Translations under genes and position numbers: made by a program
DNA from: Rickettsiales bacterium
GTDB taxonomy: Bacteria; Pseudomonadota; Alphaproteobacteria; Methylaequorales; Methylaequoraceae
Length of the DNA stretch: 64,000 nt
Assembly (NCBI GenBank): GCA_002691145.1
Contig: NZHE01000023.1
Coordinates: 1 to 64,000 of the forward strand
Direction: 5' to 3'
The notes under the pieces: model-generated
Seen by the model: the letters and a program-made list of their open reading frames with translations, nothing else
Told to the model about the DNA's origin: nothing
Database searches by the model: none
In this document: positions 7,836 to 16,241 of the stretch, in pieces
Position numbering within the stretch: the first letter of the stretch is position 1
Layout: each line of letters starts with the position of its first letter

Positions 7836-8012
7836 ATGATAAAAGTAAATTTAGGCCTTACAGGAATTTTAATTCTACTAATCTTAACATCTTATAATAC
7901 ATATCTTACATATTATTTTGTTAATTCGGTTTATGAAAAGATGGAATTAGTTACTTCGATGTTGGAGGATCTTGATAATGATATTCATGTTATTGAAGAG
8001 AAGCTTGAATAA
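7836..8012 (+). CDS. Small membrane protein with acidic tail (58 aa)
   Basis: The frame starts with ATG after a good AAGGAG ribosome binding site (7 bases spacing) and encodes MIKVNLGLTGILILLILTSYN, one membrane segment, followed by a 35-residue tail ending MLEDLDNDIHVIEEKLE that looks like a short amphipathic or coiled-coil helix. The strong ribosome binding site and clean membrane/coil layout support a real gene. No family is recognised. It converges on the minus-strand gene at 8025. Confidence 0.55.
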   Translation: MIKVNLGLTGILILLILTSYNTYLTYYFVNSVYEKMELVTSMLEDLDNDIHVIEEKLE

Positions 8013-8024
8013 TAAAACTTTTTT

Positions 8025-8303
8025 TTAGGATTTTTCAACAATAAATTCTCTTTCACCTTCAAAAGATTCAATTTTCATATTGTTGTTTTTCTTGAAATTG
8101 TTTATGTATACTTTTCTTGATTTTTCTAATGCTTCTTGAGTTTGAAACTTTAAAACTGCTACAGCCTTTGTTTCTGTGATTGAAAAGACTTCTATAGAGA
8201 TGACTCCTTCTAATTTATTTATCATTTCGTATCTAGCTAGTGCTTTCATAGCTTCTGATTCTATGGCAGATGCAAATTGGATTACATTTACTCTTACAAA
8301 CAT
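8025..8303 (-). CDS. Conserved-looking hypothetical protein (92 aa)
   Basis: Unrecognised. The protein is soluble and has a beta-alpha-beta-beta look: MFVRVNVIQFASAIESEAMKAL, then EGVISIEVFSITETKAVAVLKFQTQEALEKSRKVY. The size and pattern resemble dimeric ferredoxin-like (ABM/EthD-type) domains, but no diagnostic residue supports this. It is divergent from cysS, with about 80 bases of shared upstream DNA that should contain both promoters. Confidence 0.55.
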   Translation of the reverse strand: MFVRVNVIQFASAIESEAMKALARYEMINKLEGVISIEVFSITETKAVAVLKFQTQEALEKSRKVYINNFKKNNNMKIESFEGEREFIVEKS

Positions 8304-8382
8304 AAATAAAATATATCACTTTTTTAACAAAACTTAAATATTTTGTATTCTAAAATAAACATTTATCAGATATAACTACGAA

Positions 8383-9750
8383 ATGACAAAAGTTTTAAGG
8401 ATATTTGATACTCTTCAAAAAAAAAAAGTAGATTTTGTTCCCAATAATGCAAAACATATTAAAGTTTATGCGTGTGGTCCAACCGTCTATAACTATGCAC
8501 ACATCGGCAATGCCAGGATGGCTGTTTCATGTGACTTACTGGTCAAAGTTTTAAAAACGATTTATCCAAAAGTTACCTATGTTTCAAACATAACAGATGT
8601 TGATGATAAAATCATAGAAGAATCAAAAAAAAGCAATACTTCAATAAAAAATTTAACAGAAAAATTTTCTTCAATTTATAACGAAGATATGAGTTATTTA
8701 AATGTTGAAAAACCAGATATACAGCCAAAAGCAACTGATTACATTGATCATATGATTAAATTTATCATTAATCTAATAGAAAATAAGGTTGCGTATGTTA
8801 GGGATGGTCATGTTTTATTTCATGTGCCTTCTTACAAATTTTATGGAATTCTTTCAAAAAGAACAATTGATGAACAGATTGCAGGTAGCAGAGTAGAAAT
8901 CGCTCCATACAAAAAATATCCTGGAGATTTTGTATTATGGAAACCAAGTAAAGATAATGAACCTGGATGGAACTCTCCATGGGGTTTTGGTAGACCAGGC
9001 TGGCATCTTGAATGTTCAGCTATGTCAAAAGAATGCTTAGGATTCCCATTTGATATTCATGCTGGTGGAATTGACTTGACTTTTCCTCATCATGAAAATG
9101 AAATAGCTCAAAGTTGCTCTTTGAATTGTAACCATGAACCCCAAAGTTTTTGTAAATATTGGTTCCATAATGGATTTGTGATGTCTGATGGAGAAAAAAT
9201 GTCAAAATCTCTGGGTAATATTAAACTGGTTCATGATTTAAAAAATTCTTTTTCAGGTTCCGTGCTTAGATTAGCACTGTTAAAAAGTCATTATAGACAA
9301 CCACTTAACTGGACTAAAAAGCTTTTAGAGGAATCAGAGAAAAATCTTCAAAAGATTCAGAATATTTTTGGACAATCAGAAATGAAAAATTTTAAAAAAT
9401 ATGATTCTAACGAAATTCCTAACGAGATTTGGGATGCGCTATATGACGATTTAAATACTCCGAAGGTTTTTGCGTATCTCCTTTCCATGGTAAAAAATGT
9501 AACTGAGTCAAAAAAATCTGAAGATTTGAAAAAAAAAATAATTAGTACAGTTTCACTTTTAGGAATTTATCCTTTAAGTAAAGATAAAAAAAGTTTAGAT
9601 ATTTCTTTTATTGAAAATCTTATAAAAAAAAGAAATAATGCCAGAAGTAATAAGGAGTATGAATTAGCAGATAAAATAAGAAAAGAAATTGAAAGTATGG
9701 GGGTAACAATTGAAGATAAAAAAAATGAAACAACATGGATCCAAAAATAA
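8383..9750 (+). CDS. cysS: Cysteinyl-tRNA synthetase
   Basis: Class I aminoacyl-tRNA synthetase of 455 residues, the normal length. The HIGH-like motif is HIGN (residues 40-43) in CGPTVYNYAHIGNARM and the KMSKS loop is at 272-276. Zinc ligands are visible as Cys31, the LECSAMS region and HHENEIAQS. It charges tRNA-Cys in the cytoplasm. It contains an uninterrupted A11 run at 8417-8427 that stays in frame, a useful contrast with the frameshifted runs elsewhere. The yidD start lies inside its 3' end. Confidence 0.97.
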   Translation: MTKVLRIFDTLQKKKVDFVPNNAKHIKVYACGPTVYNYAHIGNARMAVSCDLLVKVLKTIYPKVTYVSNITDVDDKIIEESKKSNTSIKNLTEKFSSIYNEDMSYLNVEKPDIQPKATDYIDHMIKFIINLIENKVAYVRDGHVLFHVPSYKFYGILSKRTIDEQIAGSRVEIAPYKKYPGDFVLWKPSKDNEPGWNSPWGFGRPGWHLECSAMSKECLGFPFDIHAGGIDLTFPHHENEIAQSCSLNCNHEPQSFCKYWFHNGFVMSDGEKMSKSLGNIKLVHDLKNSFSGSVLRLALLKSHYRQPLNWTKKLLEESEKNLQKIQNIFGQSEMKNFKKYDSNEIPNEIWDALYDDLNTPKVFAYLLSMVKNVTESKKSEDLKKKIISTVSLLGIYPLSKDKKSLDISFIENLIKKRNNARSNKEYELADKIRKEIESMGVTIEDKKNETTWIQK

Positions 9751-9991
9751 ATTTAGATTTTTTTTAATTTTTAATTATTTTTTCATTTTTCTTGTATATT
9801 TTTATAAGATATTTATATCTCCAATAATGCGCGGTAACTGCAGATTTTATCCAACATGTTCTGATTATGCAATCCAAGCATTAAAAGTTCATTCTTTCTG
9901 GAAAGCTACTTTATTGATTATTTTAAGAATTCTTAAATGTAATCCATTCGGTGGTAAAGGCTATGACCCAGTTCCATTTAAAAAAAAATAA
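9725..9991 (+). CDS. yidD: Membrane protein insertion efficiency factor YidD
   Basis: The small protein has one hydrophobic N-terminal segment and the family signature YKIFISPIMRGNCRFYPTCSDYA with both cysteines, followed by NPFGGKGYDPVP. YidD assists YidC/Sec-dependent membrane protein insertion. The ATG at 9725 (26 bases inside cysS) is chosen; a TTG at 9710 would add five residues. It overlaps the following acetyltransferase gene. YidD usually sits by rpmH-rnpA-yidC, so its place behind cysS is unusual for bacteria in general. Confidence 0.93.
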   Translation: MKQHGSKNKFRFFLIFNYFFIFLVYFYKIFISPIMRGNCRFYPTCSDYAIQALKVHSFWKATLLIILRILKCNPFGGKGYDPVPFKKK

Positions 9992-10478
9992 TAAATTAAA
10001 AAAAAAATTCAGTATTTTAAGTTTACTTGAACTTGAAGTAATTAGAGATTTTAGAAAGGATAATTTATACCAAAATTTAAATGGAAATTTTGAACTTTAC
10101 AAAGATGACAGTAATTCCTCTACAAAACACTTTGGACTTTTTATTAATAAAGAATTAATAAGCGCTTTAACACTTATAGAAAATACCTTTTTAGAGAATA
10201 GCAAATTAAAAGCTATTCAGATTAGAGGAATGTCAACAAAAAAAAAATTTCAGAAAAAAGGTTTTGGCTCTGCTTTAATCGAAAAGGTAATTAATATTCT
10301 TAAATTTGAAAAAAAATATGAAATCTTATGGTGTAATTCTAGAATAGAGTCCTTAGGTTTTTATAAAAATAATTACTTTACTCCTGTCGGTAACATTTTT
10401 AATATAAAGAATATAGGAAAACATCAAAAATTATATATTGTTCTAAAAGAATGGCAAAAGATTCAAAATTTCACATAG
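9963..10478 (+). CDS. GNAT family N-acetyltransferase
   Basis: About 171 residues with a GNAT core: IQIRGMSTKKKFQKKGFGSAL holds the R/Q-x-x-G-x-G/A acetyl-CoA loop (KKGFGS), followed by an alpha helix and the C-terminal strand LGFYKNNYFTPVGN. The acceptor is unknown. The ATG at 9963 is preferred to a GTG at 9951; both overlap yidD. It in turn overlaps the next gene by 28 bases, so yidD, this gene and the next are probably one transcript. Confidence 0.8.
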   Translation: MTQFHLKKNNKLKKKFSILSLLELEVIRDFRKDNLYQNLNGNFELYKDDSNSSTKHFGLFINKELISALTLIENTFLENSKLKAIQIRGMSTKKKFQKKGFGSALIEKVINILKFEKKYEILWCNSRIESLGFYKNNYFTPVGNIFNIKNIGKHQKLYIVLKEWQKIQNFT

Positions 10479-11029
10479 ATTTAAATAAGGCTAAAAATTT
10501 TTTTAAAAAAAAAATGGAAAAAAATTTTAGTTCTGATTCAGATTCAGAAAAACAAAACTTTAGAGATTATGATGAAGAAACAATCAAAATAAGTAAATTA
10601 TCTGCAAGGATTGATTTTTTAAAAGATTCACTTGGGAATAAACAGAAAAGAAATAAAAAAGTAAAAATAGAGCCCTTAGAGAAAAAGAGTGTTTTAAATA
10701 AAAAAAAGGTTTTTATTCCTTCCCTGAAAAATAAAGATGTAAACAAAAGACCCCTTAGGAATTACATTATGGATGTTTTGGGTGGTGAGAGTAATGAGTG
10801 TGTAATAATGAAAGATTTTGAAATTAACCAAAAATTATATTTGTCCGGAAACGTAAATCATATTCCAGAGAATTTGATAAAACTTTTAGTAAAAGATAGG
10901 ATGATAAGACTTGTTAGTGAAAAATACGAACAGAAAAAAAACTTAAAGAAAACTTACTTTGTAAAAGAGACTTTTGGTATATCTGAATTGAAAAGATCAA
11001 AATTAAGAAATAACAAAAAATTTAAATAG
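10451..11029 (+). CDS. Hypothetical basic protein (192 aa)
   Basis: I do not recognise it. The N-terminal 100 residues are highly charged and low in complexity (KFHIDLNKAKNFFKKKMEKN, then a Ser/Asp stretch and many Lys), probably unstructured. The C-terminal 90 residues look folded: NYIMDVLGGESNECVIMKDF and HIPENLIKLLVKDRMIRLVS suggest a winged-helix-like or small alpha/beta domain, with no firm match. It overlaps the acetyltransferase by 28 bases and ends three bases before the DUF2237 gene. Confidence 0.6.
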   Translation: MAKDSKFHIDLNKAKNFFKKKMEKNFSSDSDSEKQNFRDYDEETIKISKLSARIDFLKDSLGNKQKRNKKVKIEPLEKKSVLNKKKVFIPSLKNKDVNKRPLRNYIMDVLGGESNECVIMKDFEINQKLYLSGNVNHIPENLIKLLVKDRMIRLVSEKYEQKKNLKKTYFVKETFGISELKRSKLRNNKKFK

Positions 11030-11032
11030 TAT

Positions 11033-11407
11033 ATGTCTGTAGTTCAACTAAATGTTTTTGATGAACCCCTAGAATTGTGTTCGAATGATCCTTTAACAGG
11101 TTTTACGAGAAATGGATGTTGTTCCTCTCATGAAAAAGATCATGGAGATCATTTTGTATGTAGTTCTGTTACAGAAAAGTTTTTAAAATTTTCCTTGGGG
11201 AAAGGTAACGATCTTATTACTCCAAATCCATCTTTTAACTTTAAGGGTCTAAAACCTGGAGATAAATGGTGCTTGTGCACCTCTAGATGGATAGAATCCT
11301 TAAAAAATGACGTTGCGCCTAAAGTTTATCTTAAATCAACAAATAAACTTGTGTTGGAAAAAATTAATTTAGTGATTTTGAAAAAATTTGCTATAGAAGT
11401 AAATTAA
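11033..11407 (+). CDS. DUF2237 family protein
   Basis: The 124-residue protein carries the DUF2237 signature across its whole length: PLELCSNDPLTGFTRNGCC, then DHGDHFVCSSVTEKFLKFS, then GNDLITPNP and GLKPGDKWCLCTSRW. The conserved cysteines (positions 16, 28, 29, 42 and the CLC pair) are all there. The family has no known function; the cysteine pattern could bind a metal. Length is normal. Confidence 0.88.
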   Translation: MSVVQLNVFDEPLELCSNDPLTGFTRNGCCSSHEKDHGDHFVCSSVTEKFLKFSLGKGNDLITPNPSFNFKGLKPGDKWCLCTSRWIESLKNDVAPKVYLKSTNKLVLEKINLVILKKFAIEVN

Positions 11408-11420
11408 TTGATTAAATAAA

Positions 11421-11945
11421 ATGAAAAAAATAATTATTATCTCAGCAACAAAAAACTCAAATTTTACATTATCAGAAAAAATAAATCTTTTTTTTGAAAG
11501 CAAAAATTTGTATGATTCAAACGTAGTTTCTCTGGAAGATTATAATTTACCTTTATATACTCCAACTTTAGAAGAAACTTTTCAAAAATCAAATAGCTTT
11601 CCCGATGAAATAGAAATAATTAAAGAATTGCTTTTAGATAGCGATGCTATGGTCTGGTGTAGCCCCGAATATAACGGTGGTATATCTCCGATTGTCACAA
11701 ACTCAATTGCTTGGATAAGCAGAGCGACAACAAATTGGAAGGATGCTTTTTTGGAAAAAAAGACTCTTGTATGTACCTCTTCTGGTGGAAATGGACAAAA
11801 TTTTATTGATGGTTTTAAAATGCAACTTAAGTATTTAGGAGCCGATGTAATTGATGACTCTTTTGTTCAGACTAAAAAAACTGGATTTGACTACAATTTA
11901 CTTGAACATACTTTAAATATCTTTCATGAATCAGTAACTAACTAA
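11421..11945 (+). CDS. NADPH-dependent FMN reductase family protein
   Basis: A flavodoxin-like protein of 174 residues. It starts with IIISATKNSNFTLSEKI (phosphate-binding loop of the FMN reductase fold) and has the characteristic SPEYNGGISP motif near residues 81-90, then TSSGGNGQNF. Relatives reduce FMN, quinones or azo compounds with NAD(P)H. It is the last gene of a co-directional run from cysS and is followed by a terminator hairpin. Confidence 0.85.
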   Translation: MKKIIIISATKNSNFTLSEKINLFFESKNLYDSNVVSLEDYNLPLYTPTLEETFQKSNSFPDEIEIIKELLLDSDAMVWCSPEYNGGISPIVTNSIAWISRATTNWKDAFLEKKTLVCTSSGGNGQNFIDGFKMQLKYLGADVIDDSFVQTKKTGFDYNLLEHTLNIFHESVTN

Positions 11946-12000
11946 ATTTTATAGATTTAAGTCGTAAATTATTATGCAAGCTTGCTTTCCATTAACTATA

Positions 12001-12029
12001 AAAGGGATGTTTTTAAACATCCCTTTTTA
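12001..12029 (+). terminator. Rho-independent terminator
   Basis: AAAGGGATGTTT is followed by its inverted repeat AAACATCCCTTT and a T run, with a very short loop. It lies about 55 bases downstream of the FMN reductase stop. The flanking A and T runs make it workable on both strands. It is the clearest hairpin terminator seen in the window. Confidence 0.85.
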
Positions 12030-12057
12030 TTTAACTTTTTTATATTATCTATAAACT

Positions 12058-13485
12058 ATGCTTAAGAGTGTAAATTATAACTCGCTTGTTAATGGTGAGT
12101 GGGTTAATGGGAATAGTAAATTTGGGGTTTTTAATCCAGCCAATCAATCCCTAATTGGCGAAGTCTTTGATGTAGGAAAAAAAGGCGCAGAGACTGCGAT
12201 TATTTCAGCACAAAGAGCTTTCTCAACTTGGTCTTTGAGAACTTCAGATGAGAGAGCAAATATTCTTATGAACTGGTTTAATCTCATTTTAAAAAATAGA
12301 GAAGAAATTTCAAAAATTATTACTCTCGAGTCAGGGAAACCAATAGGCGAATCTCTTATTGAGGTAGAATATGGAGCTTCATTTATAAAATGGTTTGCGG
12401 AACAAGCCAAAAGAATCAAAGGTAATGTGTTAAGTACGAATGATAATTCTAAAAGGATGCTAATTTACAAGCAACCAATTGGTGTGGTATCTGCTATTAC
12501 ACCATGGAATTTCCCATTAGCAATGATAACACGCAAAGCTTCCGCTGCACTAGCTGCGGGTTGCACAGTTGTTCTTAAACCGAGTGAATTAACTCCAATA
12601 ACTGCAAATAGGATTGCAGAATTGTCCTTAGAAGCAGGATTTCCAAAAGGTATTTTTAATGTGATAAATGGAAATCCACTCCAAATAGGTGAGGTTATGT
12701 CTACACATAAATTTGTAAAAAAGATAACCTTTACCGGTTCTACAAAAGTTGGTAAGTATCTTATGAAAAATGCATCAGATTCTATAAAGGGAATTTCTTT
12801 GGAGCTTGGAGGAAATGCGCCATTTGTAATTTTTGACGATGCTGATTTGAATGATTCAGTTGAAGGTTTTATTTTGTGTAAGTTTAGAAACGCAGGACAA
12901 ACCTGCATTTCAGCTAATCGTTTATTCGTTCATGAAAAAATTTATGATACGTTTATGGATAAATTAACAAAAAGAATAAAGAATCTTACAATTGATGATG
13001 GTTTAAAAAATCCTGATATTGGACCTTTGATTTCTGAAAAAGCAATTTTAAAAATCGAAGACCACATTCAAGATGCAATTTCAAAAGGCGCTAAAATCTT
13101 AATAGGAGGTAAAAAAAGTAGTAAAGGAAAATTTTTCTTTGAGCCTTCTGTAATAATTAATGTGTCGCAAGAGATGAAAGTGTTCAAAGAGGAAAATTTC
13201 GGTCCAATCATTCCTGTAATTAAATTTTCAACAGATGAGGAAGTTGTAAATTATTGCAATTCGACTAATTATGGTTTGGCAGCATATTTTTTTACTAAGA
13301 ACCAAAATAGAATTTGGAAATTTTCTGAGAATTTAGAATACGGTATGTTTGGGATTAATACTGGTAAGATATCAACTTATCAGAATCCTTTTGGAGGATG
13401 GAAAGAATCTGGAATAGGTAGAGAGGGTTCAGAAGAGGGTTTAGAGCCATTTTTAGAAAAAAAATTTGTTAATTGGAAAATTTAA
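12058..13485 (+). CDS. gabD: NAD(P)-dependent succinate-semialdehyde dehydrogenase
   Basis: Aldehyde dehydrogenase of 475 residues. Visible motifs are TPWNFPLAMITRKASAALAAGCT (cofactor fold), KITFTGSTKVGK, LELGGNAPFVIFDDAD with the general base Glu near 249, and FRNAGQTCISANR with the nucleophile Cys near 283. The C-terminal PFGGWKESGIGREGSEEG is typical of the GabD subgroup, so succinate semialdehyde is the likely substrate (GABA or polyamine breakdown to succinate). The exact aldehyde cannot be proven from sequence. It follows the terminator and heads a new run with gor. Confidence 0.88.
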   Translation: MLKSVNYNSLVNGEWVNGNSKFGVFNPANQSLIGEVFDVGKKGAETAIISAQRAFSTWSLRTSDERANILMNWFNLILKNREEISKIITLESGKPIGESLIEVEYGASFIKWFAEQAKRIKGNVLSTNDNSKRMLIYKQPIGVVSAITPWNFPLAMITRKASAALAAGCTVVLKPSELTPITANRIAELSLEAGFPKGIFNVINGNPLQIGEVMSTHKFVKKITFTGSTKVGKYLMKNASDSIKGISLELGGNAPFVIFDDADLNDSVEGFILCKFRNAGQTCISANRLFVHEKIYDTFMDKLTKRIKNLTIDDGLKNPDIGPLISEKAILKIEDHIQDAISKGAKILIGGKKSSKGKFFFEPSVIINVSQEMKVFKEENFGPIIPVIKFSTDEEVVNYCNSTNYGLAAYFFTKNQNRIWKFSENLEYGMFGINTGKISTYQNPFGGWKESGIGREGSEEGLEPFLEKKFVNWKI

Positions 13486-13494
13486 TTATACAAG

Positions 13495-14832
13495 ATGCAT
13501 TTTGATTTATTTGTTATAGGAGGCGGTTCCGGGGGTGTGAGGGCAGCAAGAGTGGCCAGCTCTAACGGAAAAAAGGTTGGTCTTGCCGAAGGCTCGGATC
13601 TTGGTGGAACATGTGTGAATAGGGGATGTATTCCCAAAAAACTGTATTCATACTCTTCTCATTTCTCAGAAGAAATTCAAGTTATGAAATCTTTTGGTTG
13701 GTCAGTAGGTAATATTAATTTTTCTTGGTCAGATTTAGTAAATAACAAAAAAAAAGAGATTCAGAGGTTAAATAAAATTTATCAAACCCTACTAGAAAAT
13801 TCTGGAGTTAAGATCTTTAACTGTTTTGCTGCTTTTAAAAACGAAAAAATAATTAAATTAAATAATATGGAGGTGTCAGCAGATAAAATTATAATTGCGG
13901 TCGGAGGAACACCTGTAATTCCGGATATAGAGGGTTCTGAGCACATTATCTCTTCTGATGAAGCATTTGATATAAAAAGACTTCCAAATAAAATTTTAAT
14001 TATAGGTGGCGGATATATAGCTTTAGAATTTGCTTCTATTTTTAATGGATTAGGTGTTGATACAACTATATGTATTAGAAGTGATAAAATTCTAAGAGAT
14101 TTTGATACAGAGGTTGCGTTATTCCTTAAAGCAGAAATGGAAAAAAAAGGAATTAAATTTATTCATAATTCAAATCTCAGTCAGATTGTTAAAAATTCTG
14201 AACAACTTTGCGTTAAAATTAACAATGAAAACTTTAAATTTGATGTAGTAATGGCCGCTACTGGAAGAAAGTCAAACTTAGATTTGTTAAATATAAAAAA
14301 TACAGATATAAAACTCAATAAAAATCAATCAATCATTGTTGATGATTTTTTTGAAACTTCAAGTAAGGATATATATGCCATAGGGGACGTTATAGATAGA
14401 GTTCAGTTAACACCTGTAGCTATAGCCGAAGCAATGACATTGATATCAAATATTTTTGAAAAAAAAAATAAATCTTTCGATTATAATTACATACCAACTG
14501 CTATTTTTGCTAATCCAAATATGGCATCAGTTGGTCTCAGTGAAGAACAAGCATCAAAGAAGTTTGATGAAATTGAGGTTTACATTAGTAAATTTAGACC
14601 TCTTAAATATTCTTTATCGAAACATAATGAGAAAGTTCTTATAAAATTAATAGTGGATAAAAGAACAAATATTGTGGTTGGCCTTCACTACATCGGTGCT
14701 GATGCAGCTGAAATAATTCAAGGTTTTTCTGTTGCAATTTTAAAAGGTATAACAAAAAAAGATTTAGACGATACGATTGGAATACATCCATCTAGCGCAG
14801 AAGAAATAGTAACTTTAAAAGAAAAAAGATAA
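13495..14832 (+). CDS. gor: Glutathione-disulfide reductase
   Basis: Class I flavoprotein disulfide reductase of 445 residues. The N-terminal GGGSGGVRAARVA binds FAD, and GGTCVNRGCIPKK holds the redox-active Cys40/Cys45. A second Rossmann motif IGGGYIALEFASIFNGLG binds NADPH, and IGIHPSSAEE contains the C-terminal catalytic His-Glu pair. The plan matches plant/alphaproteobacterial glutathione reductase. It lies nine bases after the aldehyde dehydrogenase stop. It should keep glutathione reduced, in line with the grxD and peroxiredoxin genes nearby. Confidence 0.92.
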   Translation: MHFDLFVIGGGSGGVRAARVASSNGKKVGLAEGSDLGGTCVNRGCIPKKLYSYSSHFSEEIQVMKSFGWSVGNINFSWSDLVNNKKKEIQRLNKIYQTLLENSGVKIFNCFAAFKNEKIIKLNNMEVSADKIIIAVGGTPVIPDIEGSEHIISSDEAFDIKRLPNKILIIGGGYIALEFASIFNGLGVDTTICIRSDKILRDFDTEVALFLKAEMEKKGIKFIHNSNLSQIVKNSEQLCVKINNENFKFDVVMAATGRKSNLDLLNIKNTDIKLNKNQSIIVDDFFETSSKDIYAIGDVIDRVQLTPVAIAEAMTLISNIFEKKNKSFDYNYIPTAIFANPNMASVGLSEEQASKKFDEIEVYISKFRPLKYSLSKHNEKVLIKLIVDKRTNIVVGLHYIGADAAEIIQGFSVAILKGITKKDLDDTIGIHPSSAEEIVTLKEKR

Positions 14833-14894
14833 AAAAATTCAAATTTAAAATTTTTCGTGTAAACATTGATATAAATTTTAAAAAAAATATTACT

Positions 14895-16241
14895 ATGAGA
14901 AATTGGAAGCCGAATAGCTGGAGCAATAAAAAAGCATTGCACCAACCAATTTATAGGGATAAGAAGAGACTTGAACTTACATTAGAAAAGCTCAAAAAAC
15001 TTCCTCCATTAGTCTTTGCTGGTGAAGTGCGAGATTTAAAAAAAGAATTGGCAGGATGTGTAGACGGAAGAGGATTTTTACTACAGGCGGGTGACTGCGC
15101 AGAAAGTTTTGCTGAATTTCATCCTGATAATATTAGGGACACATTCAGGGTAATATTGCAAATGGCAGTGCTTCTAACATTTGCCGCTAATGTTCCAGTT
15201 GTAAAGGTAGGAAGAATGGCAGGACAATTTGCAAAGCCTAGGTCCTCACCTGTTGAGAATAAAAATGGAGTAGAGCTTCCAAGTTACTTGGGCGACAGTA
15301 TAAATTCAATTGAATTTAATGAAATCTCCAGACTGCCTGAACCTAATAGAATGATAGAAGCTTACAATCAATCAGCAGCAACGCAAAATCTGTTAAGAGC
15401 GTTTGCCAATGGGGGTTATGCAGATTTATCTTATGTTCAAAATTGGAATTTAGACTTTGTTAAAAAATCTTCACAGGGTTCAGCGTTTAAAAAGATTGCA
15501 GACAGAATTTCAGAAAGTATTAATTTTATGAAAGCATGCGGAGTAAATAGCAAAACTTCAAAAGAATTAGCAGAGTGTAAATTTTATACTTCACATGAAG
15601 CACTTTTATTACCTTTTGAAGAGTCTTTTTCTAGAATTGATAGTACTACTGGTGATTGGTACGATGTATCAGCCCACATGTTATGGATTGGGGATAGAAC
15701 TAAACAACTTAATGGGTCACATGTAGAGTTTTGTAGTGGTATTAGTAACCCAATTGGGATTAAAGTGGGTCCTTCAACTGACGTAGATGAACTAATGAAA
15801 GTAATTGAGTTCTTAAATCCAGAAAATGAGGCAGGAAAAATTACATTAATTATAAGAATGGGTATAGAAAAAATAGAAAACTGCTTTCCTCCTATTTTAA
15901 AAAAAATCAAACAGGCAGGTTATAAAGTTATTTGGTCTTGTGATCCTATGCATGGAAACATTGAAAAAACTAATAATGGATATAAAACCAGAAATTTTTT
16001 AAATATATTAAAAGAAGTTAAAATTTTTTTTAACATACATAAAGTTGAGGGCACATATGCTGGTGGTATTCATCTCGAAATGACTGGACAAAACGTTACA
16101 GAATGTTTGGGTGGTATGCAAAAGATTACAGATGAGGATCTAGAAGCCAGGTATCATACATTTTGTGATCCAAGATTAAATGCATCTCAATCTATAGAAC
16201 TTGCTTTTTTATTAGCTGGTTCTATAAAAGAATTTGAATAA
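14895..16241 (+). CDS. aroG: 3-deoxy-7-phosphoheptulonate synthase, class II
   Basis: Class II (plant-type) DAHP synthase of 448 residues. It opens with NWKPNSWSNKKALHQPIYRD, the class II start, and has LLQAGDCAESF, VGRMAGQFAKPRS, GDWYDVSAHMLWIGDR and ISNPIGIKVGPS, all part of the active site and metal site. It condenses phosphoenolpyruvate with erythrose-4-phosphate at the entry of the shikimate pathway. The gene symbol for class II forms varies between genomes. The downstream nadE frame can start just inside its end. Confidence 0.93.
   Translation: MRNWKPNSWSNKKALHQPIYRDKKRLELTLEKLKKLPPLVFAGEVRDLKKELAGCVDGRGFLLQAGDCAESFAEFHPDNIRDTFRVILQMAVLLTFAANVPVVKVGRMAGQFAKPRSSPVENKNGVELPSYLGDSINSIEFNEISRLPEPNRMIEAYNQSAATQNLLRAFANGGYADLSYVQNWNLDFVKKSSQGSAFKKIADRISESINFMKACGVNSKTSKELAECKFYTSHEALLLPFEESFSRIDSTTGDWYDVSAHMLWIGDRTKQLNGSHVEFCSGISNPIGIKVGPSTDVDELMKVIEFLNPENEAGKITLIIRMGIEKIENCFPPILKKIKQAGYKVIWSCDPMHGNIEKTNNGYKTRNFLNILKEVKIFFNIHKVEGTYAGGIHLEMTGQNVTECLGGMQKITDEDLEARYHTFCDPRLNASQSIELAFLLAGSIKEFE

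Noticed and set aside
12465-12908. 147-codon minus-strand frame inside the aldehyde dehydrogenase gene
   Set aside because: It is a shadow of a strongly supported gene, with no family features.
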